A DNA stretch of 64,000 nt from Tupaia tana (GCA_026018925.1 JAKSZU010000009.1:70854949-70918948); one strand, 5' to 3'. Numbered from the stretch's first letter, positions 43,445 to 55,334 are shown. Numbers and translations are program-made. Notes: a model not told the origin generated them from the sequence alone.

Positions 43445-43800
43445 ATTGAAAAAACACAAAGCAGGCCCCAAAAATCAAGTAGATTTTGCTAGTTATATTT
43501 GATGTTTATTAAACTTTAATATTTAAAAAATTTAAATCAACCTGTTTGATAAATTAAAAAACACTACCTTTGCACAAATATGTACATTAGATACACATTA
43601 TAAGACGATTTAAGGTGCTTGTTAAGCTATAAATTCATTCTAACAGAATTATAGTTGTCATTAATCATAAAATACCCCAGCCCCAAACATTCAAGATATT
43701 AGTTAATAAAATAACACTATAAATAAAATAGTTTAATTAGTTGTTACAAGCCTACAACTGCAAAAACACAGATCTCATGGCCATTTATATACACAAAGAT
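43445..43800. other. Unique AT-rich stretch
   Basis: Nothing recognised. Confidence 0.5.
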
Positions 43801-43954
43801 TTTTTTTTTGAGAGAGGTTTTTGCTACAGGGCACGTGCACTCGCCAGAAAGACAGAGAGAGACAGAGACAGAAAGCGAGAAATCACCCCCCAGGATGGCC
43901 GTGCCTCAATCCCTTCTCCTCCATTCTCCTCTTGGGATCTTGGGCACACACACG
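43801..43954 (-). mobile_element. CYN-like SINE, 5'-truncated
   Basis: TTTTTTTTTGAGAGAGGTTTTTGCTACAGGGCACG to CTTGGGATCTTGGGCACACACACGG; the whole tRNA head is missing. Truncated SINEs are rare in this window. Confidence 0.9.
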
Positions 43955-44189
43955 GTTTTTGATGTTTACAAACCCCTTACTAGTTGGTTGGGGAAAGTGA
44001 GGGAACAAGTCGCAGTTTAGATAGTAAACTAAGTTTCTTTTGCAAACTTTATATCTTTTTGCATTTAAAATTTTTCTTCTTATTTCCGAAGAGCTAATAG
44101 GCAACAACTCTATAATTTCTTTGTGGGAATTACAGTGTTGTCTTCAAAATTAGTATACTATCCATAATGTTGAAAATCTTTTCGTATAG

Positions 44190-44447
44190 GGGCCAGCAGT
44201 TAGCGTAATGGCTATGTTGCTGGACTCCCATGTAGTCAACCGTGGTTTGAGTCCCAGCCCCAGTGGCTTAAAACTCACGCCGGGCGCATGTGCATAAGTG
44301 CCCATGATCCCGAGAGGAGAATGGAGGAGAAGGGATTGCGGAGTGGCCATCCCCCCTGGGGGTTGATTTCTCGCTTTCTGTCTCTCTGTCTCTGTCTTTC
44401 TGGCAAGCGCATGTGCCCTATAGCAAAAACCTCTCCCAAAAAAAATA
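44190..44447 (+). mobile_element. CYN-like tRNA SINE
   Basis: GGGGCCAGCAGTTAGCGTAATGG, full body GCCGGGCGCATGTGC, A tail. Confidence 0.95.
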
Positions 44448-44619
44448 AAAAGAAACAAAAAACCCATTCAATGTAATTTAGGGCTTTTCTAGGAACTTTT
44501 GAGATCCAGATGTTTTCTTGCTTTAGTGACTTTTAAAATACCTTTTAAACAGTGAACTGTATGTATAAACTGGACAGGGTCAATGTTTTTTGCAAACAAC
44601 TCTAGTAGGGTGCACATAT

Positions 44620-44748
44620 AAGAATCTTCCAAAAGTTAATGAAAAATGCATATTATAGAAAAACTATACATGCATTTTATAATTTTTTTGTACCAAAATA
44701 AACTCATACTTTAGTTTTTTCATAAACTCTTTGAAGTCCCCTCACATA
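44620..44748. mobile_element. Tc1/mariner-like MITE (second family)
   Basis: Terminal inverted repeats CTTCCAAAAGTTAATGAAAAA and TTTTTTCATAAACTCTTTGAAG, with an inner GTACCAAAATAAACTCATAC. Same family as 49388-49523. I cannot give a database name. Confidence 0.6.
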
Positions 44749-47700
44749 GAAATTATTGAGTTTGTCACAGAAATCTGAATCATTTCTGTAAACTGCTAGT
44801 TAAAACAAAATAAAACCGGCAAGTGATGCTTTGGATGTCAGACTTTTGAATTTATATTTTAGATGAAAGCCTATACCACATTTTAATTAAAAAATAGAAT
44901 TGCTATACCAACGCTACCTTGCCAATAGAAAAAGTATACAAATAGCTCTACAAATACACCAAGTTTTTCTTTCAGTTCACTTGAGGCAAATCCCTGAACC
45001 TTAAGGAGGGAAGTTAATACAATGAATACAGAATCATCATTGTTCTTGTGATCTTCCTTTCTTTAATTTGGGTTTTCTGTGTCATTCATAAAATAATAAA
45101 CTGCTGGTCTCCATCAGAACTATATCAGAATTATAAACTCTCTTTTGACTCCTAATTCATATTACATAAATTAGGTATTATTTAATGAAGGAACTATGCT
45201 AGGCATGCCAGGATTCCATCCAATTCTTCCTCAACAGTTTACACCAATGACAGAGGCACACTATAAATGTCAATATCTAATCACATGATTAAGGCTTGAT
45301 TAAAAGAGAAAATATAACAATATATTTAAGAGTAAAAATCAGCAGTAACTTATATAGCAAATGACCAAGAAGCAAACTTTATGTGAGCAAGAACGTAGTC
45401 TCCATCCCAACAATGTATCTCAAATGACTTCATTGTATTCTATGTACAGATAACTTACAATACTTTCTGTTTGATTATTTCTTTTAAAAGGTTCTTTTTG
45501 GGGATTCATCAGAAGAGAAAAGCCCCAAGGTCACCTGTCAATAACAGAATAAACCTTCAGTAAATCACAGTGCTTCACAAATAAATTCCTCATCAGTAAT
45601 TAAAACCAGGCCTCTCTGGCCCTGTGTTATCAGCTCATCAAATTCATTGCTCATCTAGAATAACAGATCCACATCTGCAGTCATTACAGCACGCCAGATA
45701 AATCAATCCTCTCAATGATGCTTTGAGCCATCTCTGCTCCCTTTTAACCAGCCCGATATTTATTTCCCCCTGACACTTCTGACATTCTATTTACTGTAGG
45801 CAAATGGAACTCATACGGCACCTTGTAATGGCTTTACCAAATCCCATTGTGGGGCATATCTTAGAAGACTGATGGTTGCAATAAACAAGGTTTTATGGTG
45901 TAAGTGTGAGCTTCCAACTTTTTTCCCCTAGAATTTGACTTCTGCAGTGAAGGTTTATTACACTTGATTGCAGGTGGAAGACTAGTAGCCATTTAGAGCT
46001 TTGTTAACTAAAAGTCAGCAAAAAACTTTTGAGCTGATGTCAGTGTTTCTTGTCTTTCTTTTATTTTTTTTAATTCAATTCTCTATCAAAGAAATCTTGA
46101 ACAGAAGTTCCCAGAACCAAAATCCATAGACTAAACACTATAAAGCTACCACTAATTCATTCCTTTGCTTTTTGAGTTTTTTTTTTAAATTAAACATATC
46201 ACAAGGTTAAAAGAAGGTCTTTGAATTATTATTCTTAAAAGGATACAATCACACTCAGAAAAATTATACACATCCTAAATGCAAAAGTTCATGCATTTTA
46301 ATACAGAATAGCTTTTGTGGTCATGATATAATACGCAATTCAAGAGAAAAACATAGATAGTAATCATGCTTTTGAACAAAATGGGAATTTTTAGAGAGTC
46401 TTTTTAATGTTAACAAATGAAACAATGCTGTGAAAATAATAAAATTTAAAATGTTAACAGTTCTGTTCCTCCAGTCAGCCAAAATTTGGGTGACTATGCA
46501 CAAACCATTCTTCACTGAACTGTACACTACCTATCAAGGCAGCAATTTTACAGGGCTCAAAGGGACTCACATTAGATTAATGTCACAATGTTAGTGGAGC
46601 TCACTCTTGGCATATATTAAAGTTATTTCTTTTGCCACAATAACATTTGAAAGAAGCACTGTAAACTTCTTATATATTCCTTTTTTTTTCATTGCACAAG
46701 CTCAAAGCTAAAGCACATAGTAGGTGGTAAATACGGAGATAATCTTCTGAGTATTGAATTCAAAATCATGGGTTACAGTGTTTTCCTTAATGAAAATTCT
46801 CTATTTATCACTCTATTGTTCTTGTGTACTGATCCTACTGCTCTCAGAGGCCAAAGTTTGAATATATTGAATTTTGGAAAAATAGCCTAAAGCATTGAGT
46901 TGCTGTGCCATGATACACAAGTGGTAGGAGGCCTGCCCCTCCCCCTCAAGCCTCCTGACACTCACATGAAACAGGAAAAGGAAAAAAAAAAAAAAAAAAA
47001 AAAAAAACACAGATTCTAAGTTGAAACTTTAAGGAAATCATTATTATCTGCACTGGGATGGAAATTATGCATAAGTTTTCTAAGGACTCCAAGGAATACA
47101 AACAATAAGGACATTCTGAACAAGGTAAATCTGCCTACTACAGAGAGACAGTAGTAAAAAACATAAAGCCCTGTTTAAAAAATAAAAAGTTTCATTGTGC
47201 CATTACTTAACGCTATCCACTGCAGTAATCTCAAAATAAAGTCCAGTTTTGTCCATTCCTCTAATTTAAGAAATTTTAATTCAAGAAGGAAACAAACTTG
47301 GTTTAAGTTTGTTTATGGTGAAGTAAACAGGAAAACACAACTTATCATTTCCCTTTCCACATACCATGGAAAGTGTTATTTATTCAAAGGTTGATAGACC
47401 TTTCATCTGAGACATTCTTTCCCAATCTCAACTGACTAATGAGGCTTATCAAAAGAAACAAACACCCTTACTTTTATAAATTGTTGTCTTACCTATAGCT
47501 AGAAGATAGAGATCATAGAAACCTCGAACTAAATGGGGTCTTAGAGATTACAAATTAAGAAAACTGACATGTAAAGGAGCTGATCTGAAGTACTCAAGGT
47601 CTCACAGTTAAACAACAGATGAATGATGGAAACAGAACAAACTCCTCAAGCTTCACATCTATGACATAGATACGGTCATCAATTGCCTCAGTTGATATGT

Positions 47701-47785
47701 TTTGCTGGGCCCTGCCAGCATCCTGCTTTCTTGTACTTTACCTGAAGCAATAGTAGAAGGACTCAGATAAATAAACTTGCAATCT
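44749..47785. other. Longest repeat-poor island; candidate conserved noncoding DNA
   Basis: No SINE or L1 in about 3 kb. 45480-45900 has balanced composition (TCTCTGGCCCTGTGTTATCAGC, CAGTCATTACAGCACGCCAG, GGCAAATGGAACTCATACGGC) and looks like conserved noncoding DNA; conservation is not testable here. 47510-47630 may be a MIR relic. An A-run of 26 lies at 46982-47007. Confidence 0.4.
46982..47007. repeat. Poly(A) run, 26 bases, no SINE body
   Basis: Preceded by AACAGGAAAAGG and followed by CACAGATTC; no known retroposon precedes it. Confidence 0.9.
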
Positions 47786-47789
47786 TGTC

Positions 47790-48405
47790 CTTTTTCTGCT
47801 GTTATAATAGGATACCACAGAATGGGTAACTATAAAGAATATAACTTTATTTGGCTCATAGTTCTGGAAGCTACATCTGTTGAGGATCTTTGAGCTATGT
47901 TAACCTACAATGGAAGGTGGAAGGAAAAGCAAGGACATGAGACAGAGAAAAAAAGAGGGCCAAACTTCCATGATAACTAATCCACACTTGAGATAATGAC
48001 ATTAATCCATTCCTAAGAGCAGAACCCTCATTATCTAATCACCTCTTAAAAGTTCCAAACCTCCAAACATTGTTAAAATAGCAATTGAACGGACCAGCAA
48101 TTAGCGTAATGGCTATGTCGCTGAACTCCCATGTAGCCGACCGTGGTTCGAGTCCCGGACCCGGTGGCTTAAACTCACGCTGGATGCGTGTGCGTGCGTG
48201 CCCAAGATCCCGAGAGGAGAATGGAGGAGAAGGGTTGCGGCATGGCCATCCCTCCTGGGGGGTGATTTCTCGCTTTCTGTCTCTCTGTCTCGCTCTGTCT
48301 TTCTGGCGAGCGCATGTGCCCTACAGCAAAAACCTCTCCAAAAGAAAAAAAATGGCAATTGAATTTCAACATGAATTTTGGAAGGGACATTCAAACCATG
48401 GCGTG
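47790..48405 (-). mobile_element. MLT1-type LTR, minus strand
   Basis: CTGCTGTTATAATAGGATACCACAG, TAACTTTATTTGGCTCATAGTTCTGGAAGC, CCTCATTATCTAATCACCTCTTAAAAG and GGACATTCAAACCATGGC are the reverse of MLT1 from end to start. A SINE lies at 48090-48348. Solitary LTR. Confidence 0.85.
48090..48348 (+). mobile_element. CYN-like SINE inside the MLT1 LTR
   Basis: Well-preserved copy with B box GGTTCGAGTCCC. TSD AAAATAGCAATTGAA (48075-48089) with AAAATGGCAATTGAA (48349-48363). Confidence 0.95.
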
Positions 48406-48451
48406 ATCTATACGTATACGCCCTCTAAATGAAGGGATAGGGACAGTGCCA

Positions 48452-48615
48452 TTCTTTTTTATTATTATTTGCTATAGGGTACGTGTGCTCGCCAGAGAGA
48501 GGGAAAGTGAGAAGCACATCCCAGGGAGGGATGGCCACATGGCAATCCCTTTTACTCCATTCTCCTATCAGCATAGGCATACATGCATTTTAGGCATACA
48601 TGCATGCACTTATGC
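48452..48615 (-). mobile_element. CYN-like SINE, partial
   Basis: TTTTTTATTATTATTTGCTATAGGGTACG through CTCCATTCTCCTATCAGC; the head is replaced by repeated TAGGCATACATGCAT. Confidence 0.75.
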
Positions 48616-48635
48616 TTACATGTTGAATTTCTTTT

Positions 48636-48965
48636 CTTTCCTTTAGAAAGATTTATGCAATAGGGTAGGGTGTGTGTGCTCACCCTAGAAACAGAGAAAC
48701 AGAAAGAGAAATCACTGCCAAAGGGAGGATGGCCATGCTCCAATTCCTTCTCCTCCATTCTCTTCTCGGGATTTTTAGCACACATACACATATGCATGGC
48801 GTGAGTTTCAACTACCAAGTCTAGGAAACCACAGTCGGCCACGTGGGAAACCAGTGGCTTAACCACTATGTGTTAAATTGCAAGCTACTGGTTCCAGGGC
48901 TGAAACAGAGCAGTAGGCCATATAGGATCCAGTTGCCTTAACCACCAGTAGCATTTTTGGCCCAA
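48636..48965 (-). mobile_element. CYN-like SINE plus extra tRNA-head copy
   Basis: An old reverse copy (AGAAAGATTTATGCAATAGGG to about 48875), then a second head-only unit (GCAAGCTACTGGTTCCAGGGC to ACCACCAGTAGCATTTTTGGCCC). The second may be part of a dimer or a separate insertion. Confidence 0.7.
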
Positions 48966-49050
48966 CAATACCATTTTTGAACTCCCAGAACCAAATCCAA
49001 TTCCTGGTACACAGTGGGTGTTCAATAAATATTTGTTTGATAAATTAGAT
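48966..49050 (+). mobile_element. MIR/L2-type 3' end
   Basis: CCTGGTACACAGTGGGTGTTCAATAAATATTTGTTTGATAAAT is the common mammalian L2/MIR ending. Confidence 0.65.
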
Positions 49051-49093
49051 GAAAACTTCTTCAATTCAAATCAGGAGAGTGCAAGAACCTTTC

Positions 49094-49341
49094 TTTTTTT
49101 GTTGTTTGAAGAGGTTTTGCTATAGGGCGTGTGCGCTCGCCAGACAGAAAGATAGAAAGCAAGAAATCACCCCCCGGGGGGATGGCCACACTGCAATCCC
49201 TTCTCCTCCATTCTCCTCTCTGGATCTTAGGCACACACGCACACACGCCCGGTGTGAGTTTAAGCCACCGGGTCCGGGACACGAACCGCCGTTGACTACG
49301 TGGGAGTCCAGCGACATAGTCATTACGCTAACTGCTGGTCC
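49094..49341 (-). mobile_element. CYN-like tRNA SINE
   Basis: Reverse copy, CpG-rich. Perfect 12-bp TSD CAAGAACCTTTC at 49082-49093 and 49342-49353. Confidence 0.96.
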
Positions 49342-49387
49342 CAAGAACCTTTCAAGTTCATTAATGAGAGGAAGGACAACAAGGAGT

Positions 49388-49523
49388 CTTCAAAAAGTTC
49401 ATGGAAAATGTGTATATGAGAAATCTATTCATAGATTGAAAATATTTTTTGCACCAAAATAAACTCGTAATTTAATTCCAGTTTTTGTATTTTAATTCTT
49501 TCCATGAACTTTTTAAATTCCCT
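49388..49523. mobile_element. Tc1/mariner-like MITE (second family)
   Basis: TCTTCAAAAAGTTCATGGAAA at the left and its near complement TTTCCATGAACTTTTTAAA at the right, with inner GCACCAAAATAAACTCG. Same family as 44620-44748. Confidence 0.65.
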
Positions 49524-50364
49524 TCATATTGGGGGAAAAAATACATGTCAAATTATTTACATACTAGAGAAGAGGAGAAGACTATGCCTCTCTAATTTAT
49601 TTATACATACTATGCTAAAAGTGGCCACAAATATGTCAATCAGAATAGAGTGGTGTTAGTAATTCCTGTGGTCCTTTATATTTGAGAATGTCAAAAAAAG
49701 AAAAGTTAAGCTTCATAACATCCTGTATTATGTAGTTAAACATTATTACCACATTTTGCAGAAGGTAAATTCAAGAACAAAATGTGTGAAGTTGGATGTT
49801 CACTGTCAAGTAGGAAATTTACAACAAACCTGACAATGTAATCCATGAACCTTGATCTTCAATTCTTAACACAACCAACTGTACTGGTTATAATGTCTGT
49901 GTGATGTGAATCGAAGCTACATTTTTATAATGCTTGTTCCGGGAGGAGTTCAAAATCTTCCTTAAACATACTGTCTGCCCTGTACTTTTGCAAATACCAA
50001 TCTACAGATAGACAAAAATGAGTAATCTTAGTCCCAAGAACCCACAGAGGTCCTCTAATTTCTAAAACGTTATTGTTTATGATCACTAAGCTTTGACAAT
50101 ACGTTCAGACCTTCTTTTAGGACCTGTAGTCGTTTCTGATTATAAATGATAACAAAATATCATTACCACACAAGAAAAGTATTGTAGAAGTCAGGCTGAA
50201 ATGCTTGCCCTGCTAGGATGAGATTTGTTTGGGGTTTTATATTTACTTGTTTGTTGTTTTCTTTAACTCAAGCAAGTATACCAAGTTACAGGACCTCTAT
50301 CAGTAACGAAAGTTACTAAAACTAAAATAGAATAAAAGAAAAATGAAATAAATACTATGATATG
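49524..50364. other. Unique stretch
   Basis: No gene. 49700-49830 may be a decayed MIR. Confidence 0.4.
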
Positions 50365-50373
50365 AAAAATGGT

Positions 50374-50646
50374 GGGAACCAGCAGTTAGCGTAATGGCTA
50401 TGTCGCTGGACTCCCACGTGGTCGACCGCGGTTCGCGTCCCGGACCCGGTGGCTTAAAAAACTCACGCCGGGCGCGTGTGCGTGCATGCCCAAGATCCCG
50501 AGAGGAGAATGGAGGAGAAGGGATTGCGGCGTGACCATCCCCCCTGGGGGGTGATTTCTCGCTTTCTGTCTCTATGTCTCTCTCTGTCTGTCTGGCGAGC
50601 GCACGCACCCTATAGCGAAAAACCTCTCCAAAAAAAAAAAAAAAAA
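50374..50646 (+). mobile_element. CYN-like SINE, young subfamily
   Basis: CpG-rich with B box GGTTCGCGTCC (50430-50440) and GCCGGGCGCGTGTGCGTGC. A tail over 20 bases. Short TSD AAAAATGGT either side. Confidence 0.95.
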
Positions 50647-50655
50647 AAAAATGGT

Positions 50656-51204
50656 TAGGTCCAAATTCAAAGCTACTTATCTTGTATCATGAATGAGGTT
50701 TTTTTCTTCCTTTTTAGGATGTGTAAATAGATTCCTACAAGCACAATTCTTATTACAAATGTTTAAGTCAGCACTTCAACCCCAATGCCCATTAACCATC
50801 TTTTAATATTAGGAAAACAAAATCATATTCTTTCTCAATCTTTTTACAGATTCACGGAAATAGTTTTATTTTAAAATACAGAAGTTTCATTCATTACTGA
50901 CTTCTATCAGAATCATAGTCAATAAATCTATTTCTAGTTCTTACATATTTTAGCATTCACCCAGTTAATTCTACATCACATCAGACTTATTAGTAAAATA
51001 TTGACAACTTGTGAATGGAACATATCCACTAAAAAGATTCTGTCACTGGTGCCAAAGCAATACAATATACAGAAAGACACAAAGACCAATTGGATTGTTA
51101 GAGTCTATGGAACTAGATTACAATGTATCTGTGTTCTAGGACATATGAGAATGCCATCCAATCTACTTCTCCCTTTCTTGACAATTGAGACAAATGTGTG
51201 GCCT
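50656..51204. other. Unique stretch
   Basis: A plus-strand frame of 70 codons (51001-51213) has no supporting splice sites or recognised motif. Confidence 0.45.
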
Positions 51205-51345
51205 GAAATGTAAAATAATAAACTGAAAACTGGGAACTTGTATTCTTGACTGACTAATCTTCATGTTTGGATAAGTCATTTTACGTTACTTCCTGTTTGT
51301 TGGTTTCTTCATGATTATAACAGGGTTTGCAACAGTGACTCTCCC
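51205..51345 (+). mobile_element. MIR-like relic
   Basis: GATAAGTCATTTTACGTTACTTCC and TTTCTTCATGATTATAACAGGG parallel the MIR core (AAGTCACTTAACCTC then TTTCCTCATC). Confidence 0.45.
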
Positions 51346-51719
51346 ACTCAAATCAGTGAATCTTTGGATGAAACCTGAGATTTTATATTATGAAATAAGC
51401 TTCCCTGTAGACTGTAATGCTATCCAAAATCCAAGAATCACTAGTTTATAATGTTATCAAATGACATCAAGTTTATAAATTAATTACAATAAATGTTTAA
51501 GGGGCTTACTCAATATTGCACTGAAATTTCCCTTCAAAAATATAAAAACAAACATCCATATTATGAAAGTATATTAACCTTTTCAAGCCACTGAAGTCCA
51601 TTTTGTGTATGGGATAGAATACCCTAGTTAAGGAAATAATGGTGTATGAGGGTCCAAAGGTGAACTCCCTGATAGTAAACTGTGATGAAAACAAGAGAGT
51701 TTATGCCCAATGAGACAAA

Positions 51720-51855
51720 TAGGATGACTATTGTGATCCCCATTTTACAGATGAAGAAAGAGATTAAGCAAAACTAAATGACTTTGCCATGGCAACATGT
51801 CTGTAAATTTGAGAACTATAACTTGAACTCAAGTCTTCTGATTCTATTCTGGCTT
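51720..51855 (-). mobile_element. MIR relic
   Basis: CCCCATTTTACAGATGAAGAAAGAGATTAAGC, TGACTTTGCCATGG and ACTTGAACTCAAGTCTTCTGATTC match reverse-strand MIR. Confidence 0.8.
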
Positions 51856-51954
51856 CTGGTGCCCCTATTATATTACAATACCTTCCTCATAAGTGGGATA
51901 AAAATATTTCTATTTTACTCTATCAGCAGACAAAGGTGCAAATGTTTTTAGTTT

Positions 51955-52142
51955 TATAAAGAATTACTTATTTAATTTTATTATTATCAATTATTATTTG
52001 TTATAGGGCACAAACACTCACCAAAGAGAGACAGAGAGTGAGAGGGAAAGTCAGACAGTAAGTCACCAGGTCCAGGAACCATGAACCATGGTCAGCCATG
52101 TCAGAGTCCAGTACCTTAACCACCATGCCATCTGCTAGCCCC
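51955..52142 (-). mobile_element. Short SINE type with body start
   Basis: TTATTTGTTATAGGGCACAAACACTCACC, purine block, GTCACCAGGTCCAGGAACC, head ATGCCATCTGCTAGCCCCC. A form intermediate between short and long types. Confidence 0.85.
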
Positions 52143-52325
52143 CAAAGCTGCAAATCTTAACTAACAATGTTTATTTAGACAGACAATGCAAGGGAGCCAC
52201 TGGACACACTATAAACTGAAACCAGAGATTTTCAGTGAGGCACATTCTTCAGCATGTGCCAACAGAACACTAACTAGGAGAGAGTTTGATAAACAAGTAA
52301 ACTTAGCTTTTCTTTTTTCTTTCAG

Positions 52326-52419
52326 CAGCTGCTCCACTGAAAAAAACTTAAGAACAAGTAGAATGTATATATCAATGGGTGGAAATTCATACATAAGGCT
52401 GATTGAACAGAATGATAAA
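52326..52419 (+). other. Candidate internal exon (low confidence)
   Basis: Acceptor TTAGCTTTTCTTTTTTCTTTCAG, then 94 nt and a donor GATAAA|GTAAGG. One frame reads CSTEKNLRTSRMYISMGGNS, then YIRLIEQNDK; it is the frame that stays open upstream too. No family is recognised. The long pyrimidine tract is the best evidence. Confidence 0.25.
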
Positions 52420-52770
52420 GTAAGGTGGGTTTCATCAGTGACAACTTCCTAGCAAGAGATTTCAGAGTTTGACTTTCCTACACATCATAAAAAAGAGCCC
52501 CAGTCCTTCCATCATGTATTAGAAGTAGGACCCCAAACAAGTCATTTCCCTTCCCTATGAAACAAGAGAAAAGTCATCTCTAGCTCACTCAGTTTTATGA
52601 TTATTTAAGGAGAGAATAAAAACTACTGATGGGAGTAGGCAGCAAGAAAGAAGTTAGAACTCTATTACACACTTTCAAACATAGAAATCCACATATTACT
52701 TATCTTTGAAATTTCTGCAATGTATTGATCAGATGAAACATTATACATAGTAGGAATTTTATTCATTCAT
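52420..52770. other. Unique stretch
   Basis: 52495-52600 (CAAGTCATTTCCCTTCCC) may be a MIR relic. Confidence 0.35.
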
Positions 52771-52784
52771 TTTTTAAAATTCAC

Positions 52785-53033
52785 TCGTCAAACCTATTTT
52801 TTTAAATTTGGTAGAGTGCATGCACACTCACTGGAGAAAGAGAAGGTGAGAAACCACTCCTCCTGATCATTCCTCAATCACTTCGCCACCATTTCTCTCT
52901 CCTTTCTGTATTTTGGCCATGCACGCACACATGCCCATTGTGTTTTTCAAGCTATCAGGTCCAGGACTCAAACTGTGTAATTGTGCATGTAGTACCCAGT
53001 CGCCCTGACCACTATGCTGCCATCTGGCCCTGA
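52785..53033 (-). mobile_element. CYN-like SINE, old
   Basis: TTTTTTTAAATTTGGTAGAGTGCATGCACACTCACTGG to the head CTATGCTGCCATCTGGCCCT. Confidence 0.85.
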
Positions 53034-53457
53034 ATAAACCTATTATTGAACTGGGTTCCGAAATTGAAAGAAAAACAATAAATGAAGTAAATGATCTACA
53101 AAAAAAAAATTAGTATCTGCTTTCCAAGTTTATCATTCCAGTACCTGTTTTTTTAAAATTATAATTTCTAAGTTACATATAATCATTGTTTATCTTTGTG
53201 GGGTATAGTATGGTTTTTCAAAGGATACATAAAATGCATTGTCATCAAATCAAGGATGTGAACAGTCATCATCTTCAACATTGAATATTACTTTATGTTA
53301 TACAGACCAAATATTCATTCTAGTAGGAACTTTTTGAGGTATGTATCTGATTGGCAATGACATTTTTTACTCTGCCATTCCATAACCTATTCCACTTGTT
53401 TATATATTGTATCTGCTAATCAATTTCTCACAAACCCTCCCACCAGCCCCCTATGTA

Positions 53458-53540
53458 TTAGGTTGCCAAAAAAGTCATGATGTATTTTTTCAATGTTTTT
53501 CTATGCAAAAATGCATAATGACTTTTCTGACAACTCAATA
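53458..53540. mobile_element. Mariner-type MITE, about 80 bp
   Basis: TA-flanked; TTAGGTTGCCAAAAAAGTCATG at one end and TTGAGTTGTCAGAAAAGTCATT (reverse complement) at the other, centre CTATGCAAAAATGCAT. The TTAGGTTG start is typical of mariner/MADE1-type ends. Same family as 29696-29775. Inserted in L1M. Confidence 0.78.
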
Positions 53541-54529
53541 GTTTCTGGTATCTACTTTTACTTTCTCTTCTTCCATGCCATCAAGTTCTTTAGTTCTGCC
53601 ATGAAGTGTGGACATCTGGTATATGTTAAGTGGGTCATATAATATTTGTCTTTTGTAGCCTCGCTTACTACATTATATCTTCTAGATTTGTCTACTTGAT
53701 GCCAAATGATCCAACAAATGCATCAAATCTCCAACAGGATGTCATTGTATTTTACGGCTGAGTAGTATTCCAATATACATATATGCCGCATTTTATTATT
53801 CCATTCATCAGTTGTTGGGCATGTAAGTTGATTCCATCTCTTAGTTATTGCAAATAATGCTGCAATAAACATGGATGTGCAAATGTCTTTCTAGTTGAGT
53901 ATATTCTTATCCTTTGAATAAATACAAAGAAGTGGAATTACTGGGTCATATGGAAGTTCTACTTACAGGTTCTTTATAAATTTCCATATTGTTTTGCACA
54001 GAGGTTGGACTAATGTACATTCCCACCAACGGTGAAAGAGAGTTTCCTTTTCACCACAGCCTCACCAATACTTACTGGTTATATTTTGTTTTTTGTTCTT
54101 TTGATCCTAGCCTTTCTAACTGGGGTTAAATGGTATCTCATTGTGCTTTTAGTTTGCATTTCCCTTATGACAAGAGACTTTGAAAAAATTTTTATGCCTT
54201 TTAGCCATTCATATATCTTCCTTAGATAGTTGTCTATTCAATACATTGGCCCATTTTTTAATTGGATTACTTGTAGTTTTATGGGTGAACTGCTTGAGTT
54301 CCCTATGTATTCTAGGTATCAATCCCTTATCTAAGGAGTAATTTGCAAATATTTTCTCCCATTCAGAGGTCTGCCTTTTCACTTAAGTCATAGTTTCCTT
54401 TACTGTAAAGAAGCTCTTTAGCTTGATATAATCCCACTTGTCTATTTTAGAGACTATTGCCTACCTATACTTTAGAGGTCTTATTTAAGAAAGCTTTGCC
54501 CATTGCCATGTCTTCAAAAGTTTCTCCTT

Positions 54530-54788
54530 GGGAACCAGCGGTTAGCGTAATGGCTATGTCGCTGGACTCCCACGTAGTCGACCGCAGTTTGCGTCCCGGA
54601 CCCGGTGGCTTAAAACTCACGCCGGGCGCATGTGCGAGCGTGCCCAAGATCCCGAGAGGAGAATGGAGGAGAAGGGATTGCGGTGTGACCATCCCCCCTG
54701 GGGGGTGATTTCTCGCTTTCTGTCTCTATGTCTCTCTCTGTCTGTCTGGCGAGCGCACATGCCCTGTAGCAAAAACCTCTAAAAAAAA
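54530..54788 (+). mobile_element. CYN-like SINE, young subfamily
   Basis: CpG-rich copy in the L1M. Perfect 13-bp TSD AAAGTTTCTCCTT at 54517-54529 and 54789-54801. Its B box GTTTGCGTCCC derives from the GTTCGCGTCCC form. Confidence 0.97.
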
Positions 54789-55264
54789 AAAGTTTCTCCT
54801 TCATTTTCTAATAGTTTTGTAGTAAGAGGCTTTATTTTTAAACCTTTGACCTATTTTGAGTTAATTTTCACTAATGGTGAGAGATAGAGGTCCAGTTTCA
54901 TTTTTTCTGCAGATAGATATCCAGTACTTCCAACACCATTTGCTAAAAAGACTTTCTTTTCTCTACTATGCTGTTTAATACCTTTTATCAAAGATCAGTT
55001 GTATGATTTTGGGATTTATTTCTGGATTCTCTATCCTGTTTCATTGGTCTATGTGTATATTTTTTTGTGCCAGTACCAGGCTGTTTTAATTATCAAAGCA
55101 TTGCAATATACTTTAAAGTCAGACAGTGAGATGCCGCCTCTTTTACTTATTTATTTATTTTGCCATATATTATATTTATATAATATATATTATATATATT
55201 TATATTGCCATAGCAATATAAAGTCTTTTTTGATTCTGAATTTTGCAATTTTTTTTCTATTTCT

Positions 55265-55330
55265 GTGAAGAATGCATATCCAAGATACTGCTGGGCTGGA
55301 GGACCAGAGGAGATCATGGTACAAACAGAC
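55265..55330 (+). mobile_element. Possible 7SL-like SINE fragment
   Basis: CATATCCAAGATACTGCTGGGCTGGAGGACCAGAGGAGATCATGG and CAGACCCTGCTGAAAATAC loosely parallel the Alu right-arm wording. Weak. Confidence 0.3.
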
Positions 55331-55334
55331 CCTG

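Larger units (their letters stand above)
53150..55264 (-). mobile_element. L1M: ORF2 3' part and 3' UTR, minus strand
   Basis: Reverse L1 from 3' UTR (53150-53640, holding a MITE) through ORF2 C-terminal sequence (CCGTATGACCCAGTAATTCC on the minus strand) to TTTTGATAATTAAAACAGCC near 55090. Frames broken. A SINE is inserted at 54530. Confidence 0.88.

Noticed and set aside
48130-48170. tRNA gene from the A and B boxes
   Set aside because: The boxes belong to a SINE head with tail and TSD; no cloverleaf with proper acceptor stem.
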